Part shown: piece by piece, positions 1 to 10,400 of the stretch | Layout: each line of letters starts with the position of its first letter | Position numbering within the stretch: position 1 is the stretch's first letter | Assembly: GCF_000003855.2 (NCBI RefSeq) | Contig: NW_003101675.1 | Location: 1-64,000, forward strand | From: Blastomyces gilchristii SLH14081 | Lineage: Eukaryota > Ascomycota > Eurotiomycetes > Onygenales > Ajellomycetaceae | Direction: 5' to 3' | DNA: 64,000 nucleotides | Translations under genes and position numbers: made by a program | Notes under the pieces: model-generated | Told to the model about the DNA's origin: nothing | The model's database searches: none | The model's input: only the letters and a program-made list of their open reading frames with translations

Positions 1-3000
1 TTCTATCAGAGATATCAAGCAGTTTCAGCAGATCTTTTCTACAGTTCTTTCACAAGATGATGAAGAAATAACAGTTACAGTTTCAGATAAAACATCTAAT
101 ACTGTTTAATATCTCAGATCAGTAGAACTTCTGAGAGATTATTCAATACAGTTATTCACAATCTGAATAGCTAGTTATATATAAATCATACATCTCTTGC
201 ATTATCTGAGTGTGTAAGAGTTCAGAGTAGAGGACTCAACATTACTTATAGAACTGTAGAGTGTTATTATTATTAATTAAGCATTCTGAGATGTCAGTTC
301 TTATACATAGTTCTGAGAGGAATCAGAGTGCTTCTTAACATACTACTTCAGTGAGTGCTTAAAGAAGTTCATCAGTTTAAGCTGTTACATGCTATAATTC
401 ATTCAGTGTAGGTTCAGAAGAAGTTGAGATATCAGTATCAGTATCAGTATCAGTGTCAGTGACAGTTCAGAGAGAGGATATTCTAATTGAAGAAGCATGT
501 ATAGTATTATAAGTTGTTTCATCTTGATCAACTAATATCTTCAGATTTAGAAGTCAGTGTTCTCAGTTCATTCAACAGGTGTCTGTTATATCAGAAGGCA
601 TATCTTACTCTTATCATGAGAGAGTATCTGTTATCAAGTTCTGACTGCTGAAACAGTAGTGTATTGTAAAAGAAAAGCAGCTTAAGAACTCAGATTATCA
701 CATGTATTATTCAGTGAGTTTACAGATAGTTGTAAAGTACTTGAGATTTTTATAATCTATGATTATCTCAAATTCAGAGATACTTCAGAGTTCAGAGTCT
801 TATTCTTCTAGACAGTATACAATTATAAGAAGTTTCTTATCATAGATCTCATAGTTGTATTCAGCAGAACTCAATTTCTTAGATATGAAGACATATGATT
901 ATAAGATATCTTTATTATCATATTGTAATATAGCTTTCTCTGTAATATAGTCAGAGAAGTCAGCTTCAACAACTATTTTATAATCAGAATCAAATATTAT
1001 TAGTAAAGAGATATTGATAAACATCTTCTTCATCTGTATGAATATAGCTTCAGTGTTCACTGATCACTGAAATACTGAGTCTTTCTTAATAAGTTCTGTA
1101 AGTGATCTTATAATATCTGAGAAGTTTTATATAAATCACTGATAGAAGTTAGCAAATCTGATGAAGCTTCATACATCTTTCACAGTATATAAGGCTTCTC
1201 ATTCAAGAATGATGAAGACTTTCTCAGAATTCATTCAAATTTCCTTGTCAGCTTCTATAATAAAACCTAGATATTTAATACTCTTGATTTCAAAGTTATA
1301 CTTGTCAATATCTATTGATAGTTCTGCTTCTTTTAATCATTGTAATACTCTTTATACATATTCTTGATATTCTTTTCTGAACTTATCAGTGAAGATGAGA
1401 ATATTATCAAGATATGCAGATGCAAATTCATTAAGAAAATCTCAGAGTGCTCAGTTAATATACTTCTGAAATATACTGAGAGCATTGACTAGTTTAAAGA
1501 GTGTAACTATTTATTTAAAGAGATCATAATATGTTTAAAATACTGTAAGCTATTCATCTTCTTCAGTAATACAGATTTTATGAAACACAGCAATGATATT
1601 TAGTTTTATAAATCATTAAGCTTGTTCAATGTGAGCTAGAGTTTCATTGATAAGAGATAAAGAATAGCAGTTCTTCTTAATTAATCTATTCAATTCTCAA
1701 TAGTTCACACAGAATCAGAGTTCTTCATCTAGTTTCTTTGCAAAGAGAATAGAAGCTGCAGTGAAAGAGTTGCTAATATATATAAATTTCTTATTCAACA
1801 GATCATTGAGTATCTTCTGAAGAAGAAGAAGTTCATCTCAAGACATGTTATAAAGAGAGTCTTATGATGACTCAGAGTTCTTATCATTCTTCTTTTCTAA
1901 CTTAATACTGTGATCTACTTCTGAGCCTTATAAGAGAAGTATATTCATAGTGTTGTCTTGTTGAAAGACATCTAGATATTCATGATATTATTAAGAGAGT
2001 TTTGTACAAGAATCTGTTATTATAATATGAGATAACTTTTCTAGAGTCTTTTTAATATCAGTCAGACTGATAGAATAGATTGATACATAGTTCTACTATC
2101 AGCAATTCTTTCAGTGACTTCTTTTTCTAAGTATTTCATAGATGTTGACAGGGATCTGTATCAGATTCATAGTCTTGTGAATATCATTCTCATGAACTCT
2201 ATCATTGTTAGAGAATATTAAACTCCTGTTTCAAGCATTTAATAAGATATCTTATTCAGATAGCTAGACAAGTTCTAACATAAGATCATAATCAAGATTA
2301 TCAACTTCATATGCATAGACATCTTTACACTGATATTCTCTGATATCTATGTTTAGTTTCATCATGTAACAGATGTAAACATCTTTTGAATTATTAAATT
2401 CTGCAAGAAGTCAAGATTTTAATAAGAAAATACACTGAAGGTTATAATGTCTTACAACTGAAGATTTAATCATTGTATAGTGATATAGATCACTGTCTAT
2501 CATGACTTTCATATTATATATGTTATTAATCATAGTAGATATAAGAATTGCATTCATTGTGATTTTCTCTTCAAATTATTATTATTCAATCTCTTCAAGC
2601 TTTTGTTTATAAATTTGAACAGAAGTTAATCTTTTCTCTGTTTCACTGAGACATTCTCATAGTTATCTTCTGAATCCTTCTTCACTGCAATGTGGTTGAT
2701 ATGAACAGACACTGATTCATTCTTTAAATAAGAAGAGACTGATCTTTCTCTTGATTGAGAAGACACATAGGTCAATTAACAGTTGAAAGCAATGTGTTCT
2801 AATCAGTTACAGTTGATACATACTTCACATTGACATCAATCAGTGACTTCTTCAGAAGTGATCTCAGAAACTCAGAAGTCTGTTCAAACAGTGAAAACTC
2901 TTGCTTATGTGTAGATATTCAAGTCTACTCAATTCATGATATCTGCATCTTTGTTATTCTTCAGCACAGATGTATGAGTGACTGAGTTATTTCTCAGCAC

Positions 3001-3850
3001 AGATATGTAAGTGTAATGTCTTCTGTCACTATTCTGTATACTTTTGAGCTTGATAAGACAGTCATTCAATGTTCAGAGCTGTGTGCAGAAATCTTTATAA
3101 GTCTGATCTTCATCTATGCTTACAAGGGCCTGTAAGAGTTCAAAAGTTAATGTCTTCTTAAGCATGCTAATCTTTATTCAATTCTCTCAAGATTGATCAC
3201 CTGCTTCTAGAATCTTGATATTGAAGTCAGGAATGAATGTTGTAAGAGAAGTGTTTCTCTGTCAGATACTCTGTAATTAATTTAACACTTTCTGTTGCAT
3301 GACAGTGTCTCAGAACAGAATATCAAGATATTTGATAATATTATCAGATGTTTATAATACTGATTTACATGTCTTCATTCATGAATGAAACTTCTGTTTC
3401 ATATAATTCTTCAATCATTCATTGATATATCAATCTTGATTGATTAGCAAATCAATGATATCTTCATTCACACTCAGTTTTATAAGCATTTTCATTCTTC
3501 ATGATGAGTAGAGAGTGAGATCAGAAGCATTAAAATATACAGAAGTATTTAAGCATTCTTTCAGCACTTTTATATTTAATTCTGTAGATGTTGAAATTGT
3601 CTGAGTTTCTTATTGTAATAATTGTTAAATCTCTTCATATTGACATTGTTAAGTTGCATGTATATCAGCTATTTATTACTGTTGCAATTTCAATATTGCT
3701 CAGAGTCACTGTGATATTACTTCTATACTTACATTTAAGAGTTCTCTCATATTGTTGTTAGACATGTCATTCATTAAGTGTATAATATCTGTGAAATCTT
3801 GAAGAAGTGTAATTATATGAATATCTCATACATCTGAGTGTCAGAACTCT
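1..3850 (-). mobile_element. Decayed Ty3/gypsy retrotransposon body, truncated at window edge
   Basis: Read on the minus strand, this AT-rich, CpG-free stretch keeps recognisable Ty3/gypsy polyprotein order, broken by many stops and some frame changes. A gag-like region lies at about 2,850-3,850. A CX2CX4HX4C zinc knuckle sits at 2,779-2,820, and a protease/linker region at about 1,900-2,700. Reverse transcriptase covers about 1,050-1,860: FCVNYRELNRL is visible, and the catalytic YLDD box appears as YLDN near 1,404-1,415. RNase H covers about 560-1,020, with VEADFSDY and the EYNYEIYDKKLL segment. The part below 560 should be the integrase zinc region, but I cannot read it with confidence. 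Stops such as TAG/TAA/TGA at Trp, Gln and Arg positions fit C-to-T mutation. The element cannot encode functional protein. Confidence 0.85.
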
Positions 3851-3983
3851 CAGATCTTTCACTGATATTCTCTTTATAAGATTTTATTACAGGGCTAGAG
3901 TGACTGAGAAGCAAGCTTCTATCTGAGAACTTGATGTTCACTTAACTGTTTGACTGTTTCTCTATTTCTTACATATTATTACA

Positions 3984-4385
3984 TGTTCAGATATCTCTCA
4001 ATGAATAATCATTTCTGATAAGAAAATAATGCATAAATAATCATTTTCTAATAAGAAGACAATGAATGTTTTTCTAGTATAAGAAGTCTACACTGAATAG
4101 ATCAGTATAATATTGATAGATCTTATATAATAAAGAGAAAAACATTAGAGAAGAAAAGAAAGAGAAAGTGTGAGAATCAGTAATTAAAATGAATATTTAT
4201 ACACATATGTGATGATGTATATAGTGAAGTTTCAGGGTGAAAGAATCTAGATGCATTCATAGCAGCTGAGAATCAGTGATCAAGAATGGCTGAGAATTGA
4301 AGTGTACATGTTTGAGAATGAAGTGATTGAAATCTGTGAAGTGTAATGAAATAGTCTATATAATTAATCAGACACAGTCTGTTAC
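3984..4385 (-). repeat. Probable LTR of the left Ty3/gypsy relic
   Basis: On the minus strand the segment begins TGTAACAGAC and ends CTGAACA, which gives TG...CA termini just upstream of the gag-like region, where a 5' LTR belongs. It is about 400 bp and rich in AT. The second LTR is outside the window, so the ends cannot be confirmed by self-comparison. The exact boundaries are inferred. Confidence 0.4.
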
Positions 4386-5450
4386 ATACTTAAACTTTAT
4401 AAGTTATAAGATAATTATAATTAAAAAAATTATAAATATTATAAATCTTTATATTATAATAGTAATTTACTCAATTAATTAGTAATTAATTAATAATTAA
4501 TTGAGAATTAATTGAAAATTAATCTATTAATTTTCATCTTTTCATAGTTTTTACAGAGAATTACTACTTTTATATCTCTGATTATTTTTTTCATTTCTTT
4601 TAAAAGTGACTAATAATCAGTTAGTAATTAATTCATAATTAATTAACTTTCAAAGTATGATTTTCTATCTTACTGTTATCTTTGTATTAAAATAACTTTA
4701 ATAATATTATCTTATTCTTTTCTTCTGAAGTGAACAGGTTTACTGTAATATTATTATAAAACTTTAAAGTATTTATCAATTAATTAAGAATAATTATATA
4801 AAAATCAGTTAATAATTAATTTATAAATACTTACTAACAGTTTTATTAATTACTTTCTACTTAATATAGCTTCTCTACTACTCTGACACTCAGATTCTCT
4901 TATATATATTAATATAATAATAAAGATTATTTATTAATAAGAATTAATACTATAATTAATTAACAATTAATTTAGAATTAATCAGAAATTAATTTAAAAT
5001 TAATTATTAAATATCTTTATCTTAATATATTTTAAAATTCTGTAAAATATCTCTTTATATTCTATATAAATTTATCTATTTATCTAATTGATTATAAATC
5101 AGTTATATATACTTTAAAAATTAATTCTTAAATAATATTCAATTAATTACTATTTTATATTCTGAGAGAGTAAGATCTTCTATTATTACTACTTAAAGAT
5201 ATAACTGATAACTTAATTATAAAATAATATAAATCAGCTTCTTTATTTTTTTCATTAAAAATCATTAGATTTTCTATCTTTTTTATTAATATTTTACTTA
5301 CTATCTGAGTTAGAGCTGCTATATCTACTATTTCACTGCTTTTTTAGTTAAAGAATGAAAAATTTAATTGATTAATAAATTAAGTGAATAAATGAGTGAG
5401 TGATTGAAAGATTGAAAGTCAATTATCAACTGATTATTACTGTATTGTAT
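4386..5450. other. Extreme AT-rich spacer with TTAATTAA-type palindromes
   Basis: No coding relic is readable here. The stretch is dominated by variants of AATTAATT/TTAATTAA (about 4,450-4,530, 4,610-4,650, 4,940-5,010) and has no CpG that I can see. It is probably repeat DNA mutated beyond recognition. Base composition changes abruptly to normal at about 5,450-5,490. Confidence 0.7.
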
Positions 5451-6407
5451 GAGGTCAGGGTCATAATTATGTAACAAGGTCAAGTGGCGCACTTAGCAAG
5501 GTCATGTTTTCTGTATACACTAAAAACGTTGCTTTGCCAGAACCAAGCTGTGATGACTAAGCAAGATCAAATTACCACGTGACTAGCACGGTCATGTGCT
5601 TCTGGACCGTTCGTTCTCTGCGTCCAAACAACGAGCAAAAAAGAGACTTGCGGACAGAATTACAGGCAGAGACTTGGCCCCCCAAATTCCACCATTGGCC
5701 CTACATTATTATTGGCATTTCGAATACATCCTGTCCCTGTAATCCTCCCTGCCTAGCCGTCGGTATAGTTCGTCGGGCCTATCTGCATGACCTAACTGCG
5801 GGCTCCCACACACACCACCCAACGAACTTACCTATCCCACAAAAACACATGTGCCCGTCGCAACACGCAATCCTTGTTTCAACCTCGTAGAACATTCTTT
5901 GTTCTTTTTCCCTTCGTCTCTCCTTTTCTGGCGGACCTCTCGATTTCGACGGAATTGCGTTGCGGCCAAATAATTGCACTTGGGTCAAAAAGCGCCGGGG
6001 TCCATTCAGATACCCCTCAGTTTTGATAATCGGCATAGGCCAAAAGGACGCACCCTCTCAACCGTTCGCGAAGAGTGGACCGACCAGAAAATTCCCTAAT
6101 ATACCATTGAGCATCGCCAAACAATATCGAAACCAATAAAATCCATTAAAGAGTATTGACGCCTCAAGCCTAAGGTATGCTCCTGCCATCTTGAGCGAGG
6201 TCGAAGCCTACCAGTCTTCCCCTCCCTCACATACACCCACGATACGGTTTCTCTCCGCCCCCCGCTTCCGACTCTGGAGGATCATACAAGCCCGGGGCCA
6301 TCGTGTCTAAAACCACGCCTTCATCGCTGGCTGAAGGCCTGGACCGGCTGGACCTCAGTCAAATTTCTACATCCACGCCGTCCAGATCAACCTTCAGCTC
6401 TTTCGCC
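5451..6407. other. Isochore boundary and CK2-beta upstream region
   Basis: Normal GC content begins here. Copies of GGTCA lie at 5,453, 5,459, 5,478, 5,500 and 5,590, with GATCA at 5,565. A possible 5'-UTR intron donor (AAG|GTATGC) lies near 6,175. The 105 nt before the ATG at 6,408 is open in frame but has no ATG, so it is treated as leader. Confidence 0.5.
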
Positions 6408-7499
6408 ATGTCGTCCTCCGACGGATCCCCGGATACTTGGATTTCGTCGTACTGCTCGCTGATGGGCCATGAGTTTTTCGCGGAAGTGTCGGAAGATTTT
6501 ATTGAAGATGATTTCAATTTAACCGGCTTGCAGTCTCAGGTTCCCTGGTACAAGGAAGCGCTTGAGCTGATCTTGGATGTGGAACCTGAGGAGGATGAGG
6601 AGGATGAGGAGGATGAGGAGGAGGATGAGGATGAGGACGCTGTTCTGGGAGATGATAGGCTTCCCGGCTACCGAAGAACGGGCGAGCGAAAACATTCACG
6701 CGTTGCCAGCGACCTGAGTGTGATTGAGAGTTCGGCAGAGTTGCTGTACGGATTGATTCACCAGCGGTATATTACCTCGAGGCCTGGGATCCAGCAGATG
6801 TTGGAGAAGTACGAGCTGCAGCATTTTGGCGTATGCCCTCGAGTTTATTGCAATGGATGCAAGGTACTCCCGGTCGGAATTACAGACACACCTGGTGTTG
6901 ATACTGTCAAACTCTTCTGTCCAAGCTGCCAAGATATATATACGCCACCAAACAGCAGATTCCAGTCCGTCGATGGCGCATTCTTCGGCACTACATTTGG
7001 CTGCCTCTTTTTCATGACATTCCCGGAACTCGATGTCGCAGGTCAAAACGAAAGCAGGTCCCCTAGCCAGACCAACAGCTCGACAACAGTCATGAGCGCA
7101 AACTCACGGCATCCATCCTCTATCTCCCCACCCCTCCCACCCCAGCCCTCCCAGATAAACGGCATGATGACGTCAAATCTTGCTCCCGGCCTCGGGCGAG
7201 GCAAAATATATGAGCCCCGGATTTATGGCTTCAAAGTGGCTGAGCGCGCCAAGTCTGGGCCGCGCATGAAGTGGCTTCGGATGAAGCCGGACGATATTAA
7301 CGAACTAGACGAGAGCGCTATCTACCACACGTCACACCCCGAAGGAGAGGCTGACGAGGATGCGGATATGGAGATGGGAGCGATGGAATCACAGCAACAG
7401 GCTGCTGCTATCAGTCGGAGGAAGAAGGCGCCGATACGGAGACGGAGACACCAGAATCCGGATTTAATGAATTCTAATGGTATGGGACAAGGTCTATGA
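6408..7499 (+). CDS. Casein kinase II regulatory subunit beta
   Basis: This is the non-catalytic beta subunit of protein kinase CK2. It dimerises through a zinc ribbon and docks two catalytic alpha subunits, setting substrate choice in nucleus and cytosol. The single-exon product is 363 aa. The N-terminus MSSSDGSPDTWISSYCSL and the FIEDDFNLTGL segment are family-typical. Zinc ligands are visible as C143-x4-C148 and C171-x2-C174, followed by the PPNSRFQSVDGAFFGTTF dimer region and the PRIYGFKV segment. An expanded acidic run of Glu/Asp (about residues 61-77, GAGGAT repeats in DNA) sits in the usual acidic loop. The C-terminus is basic and longer than in animals, as usual in fungi. Start chosen at the first in-frame ATG; an upstream open frame lacks ATG. 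It is the first gene inside the left AT-rich boundary. Confidence 0.95.
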   Translation: MSSSDGSPDTWISSYCSLMGHEFFAEVSEDFIEDDFNLTGLQSQVPWYKEALELILDVEPEEDEEDEEDEEEDEDEDAVLGDDRLPGYRRTGERKHSRVASDLSVIESSAELLYGLIHQRYITSRPGIQQMLEKYELQHFGVCPRVYCNGCKVLPVGITDTPGVDTVKLFCPSCQDIYTPPNSRFQSVDGAFFGTTFGCLFFMTFPELDVAGQNESRSPSQTNSSTTVMSANSRHPSSISPPLPPQPSQINGMMTSNLAPGLGRGKIYEPRIYGFKVAERAKSGPRMKWLRMKPDDINELDESAIYHTSHPEGEADEDADMEMGAMESQQQAAAISRRKKAPIRRRRHQNPDLMNSNGMGQGL

Positions 7500-10400
7500 G
7501 GGCTTGGGTACGAATGTTTCGTGCGGTTTGTTGTCTTTTGTTGTCTAAATTTTTCAGTTTTATGCTTTTGTGATCAGCATATACGTTGCCCACTTTTTGA
7601 TGGAAATGGATAATGCAGCTACGGTTCCGAGTCATTTTGTATTTACCTTTCTTATTTTTTCTTATTCCTTTTTCCTTTCTTCTTTCTTGAGCAGTCTTGT
7701 TTGTTTCTTTTTTGTTTCCTTTTCTTTTTATCTGTGTTCCCTCTGATAGGATTTTCCTTGATCGCTTTCCTCTTCCTCTTCCTCACTTCCCTGCTCAGTT
7801 TCTTTCTCACTTCATTTTACTTCATTCCCAATATTTATTTCTCAAGATAACTGTATCTATGTAGTCAACCCTTGCCAGTTTACCTCTGTTCCACGTTTTA
7901 CCTGCTTCATACATTTCAACCCGCCATGACGCCTAGAACCACTAGATCTTAACACCCCATGTCACAGCTATGTCAATTATCATCTCCCACTACTGCATTT
8001 GTATCTAAAGGCTCTCTACTCGTCAAAATCTTTTTGATTCTCTGTTAGATTTTTTCGTGGGATCATGTCTATATTTATTATGCTTTCTCCTTTCTCCTTC
8101 TCTCCTTTTTTAAAAACAGATAACTAACGTGTGGAGTTCTGTTTTGTTTGGCAAAGGAAAAAGAAAGAGAGGGGGAGAAGAACCCCCTCAAAATGCAAGG
8201 GATGATATATCGATATTCACTTTTCTAATAATAAAAATAGATAAATACCTATATAGCGTAGTTAGCTATAGCTCCGAAGGAAAAAAAAAACTTGTAAATA
8301 GAATGGTTTACAAACACGCTCGCACACTTAAAAAAGAAATCATGAACAACACCAAAACGCCCCGGGCAACGGAGGCTTTAAGAGTACAAAAATCAACATT
8401 TAAAGGAGCAAAAGTAGAAATCATAAATCACACGCAGCCAAAATTACGCAAATTTGTGGGGACATGGAACCAAAACCATCCAGCAGTAGCAATGCCACTG
8501 ATATCCCATTTCTGCAGGCTCTATAATATCAAGTCTGAAGTTTGGTGACAGTGTGATTATTTTATCATATCATTCTAGTTCTTGCAGTGTTTGTTAAAAT
8601 GAAATCTGAAATGATTGTTATTTTTATTTCACTGTTTGTATCACTCAATAGAAAATGCAGTGAGCTTTGAGTACAGAAATAGATATATGTTTTGATACCA
8701 GCCTTGTTACTTCAACTCAGGTATAGGAATAGCTATACATAAGAAGGGCTCTTTCCATCGACTTGGCCAGCACTGTGATCACACAGCTGTCAGTAGATAG
8801 ACCTTCAGTATTTCAAAGGAGGACTCAGTGGCAGCGAGTACAGCATTTCATCTCTCCTAATGTAACTTTCTCCTTCATGAAAGTTTATGATAGTAAAAGG
8901 AAATCCTCGGCTCAGAACTGTTATTTGTGAATTGCGTCCCAACGTCGTGGCGATATACTTAGAGGCGATTTCGAAATGCCATAGTGACAGAGGCTGCCCT
9001 CTGGGTATTTATATGGAGATTCCACTATAATGCCATCAACAGCACTCTTTATACAAGGTGAGTTTCAGTGAAAATCCATACATGTGAATCGGAGAATGCT
9101 CAGTATCTTTTCCAATTTCAACATTCTCTCTGTGTCGCCCTTGCTCAGCAGATACAAGTTCCGGGGAGGCTGTCAACCAGAAGCATGGACGACCGATGCG
9201 ACGCAGCTTGAGAAATTCGGGGTGAAATCGGCCGAAGCTGACAATTTCGCAATGTACTGACGCCCGAGGTGCGTGTCAATTGGCTAGCAAGGTGTCACAA
9301 GGCGTGGGGGATTAATATTCGCACAGCCCTCACATTCTATCAGGTTTTTTTTTTTTTTTTTGAAGTGACACAGCACAGCCGAACCCTGCTACATCTTCGG
9401 CATTCGGCCCTTGCATTGCCGGCGGCTCCACAAAACTATCAGCCCTAGAAGGCGGCACCGAACCCCGTAGCCCAACGGCCCATACCAGAAGCCTGAGTAT
9501 CTACTGCTCTCGTCAACTTTCTTCCACGTTTGGACAATGAATTTCCGCGCTTTGACATGGCAGGGCAGGGCAGGAAGGTTTTCGTTTTTGATTACATCAT
9601 GCCGCTTTTCCAATATTCCTAGTACGGACGCAGCTAATTTCTTGGGGTGACCACGATGCCGCCACATCTCAGCCCTACGCGCGTAACCCTAGAAAGTGAC
9701 AGGATCCGCCGCCAGCTATCTACGCAGTCGATACCGTACTTCACATACCATCTGTTACGATTTGAAATCATAGATATCGACCAGCCTGGCGCAGGTGTGT
9801 GGCAACAAGGACAATAATGGGAGGGATTAGCTCTCTCGCTCTGTCTCTCTTCGTCATCGAATGGCGCAATGCGTTCAACGATACGCCAACGTCATCCCTA
9901 TTTTGATATTCGACGAGGACTGAAAAAGGGATGAAAATGTAAATGGTTTCCGGATGAAAACGACTAGACTCATGTGGGGGTATCTAAAGGATGTCGTACC
10001 AGCCACTATTACCGGCTTCTTGGATTGAACAAAACAATACCAACCGGATCCGGACAGTGCAGGATCATTGCCAGAGGATGAATTTGAAGTGTGGTGGGTG
10101 TTAACTTCTTGTTCCTCTTCTTCTTGTGGTATGATGCCTCTATGAACCATGTTCGGCCTTCCATTCGATTTCATTCTATTCTCTTACACCTCTCAACTGA
10201 TCATCAGGGGGCCTAGGGCTGGAAGAAGAGGTAATGCAACACCTTTGCATTTTGTCACAAAAACAGAGTCCCTTCTCGTTCTCTAAGATAAAAAGGGAAA
10301 AAGAGCCAATTAGTTTTACCATGATTGCTTATCTCCGTTACTATTTGTGGAGAAGTATCATTTAAAGATTCTAAGTAAACATCAATCATAACTCTAAAAT

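Noticed and set aside
1161..1367. 68-codon plus-strand frame in the left block
   Set aside because: Antisense to the reverse transcriptase/RNase H relic; no independent support.
6303..6407. In-frame N-terminal extension of CK2-beta
   Set aside because: No ATG in it, and the Met at 6,408 gives the family-typical N-terminus.
8129..8548. 139-codon plus-strand open frame
   Set aside because: Begins at a non-ATG codon in T-rich DNA after CK2-beta and shows no family features or splice partners.
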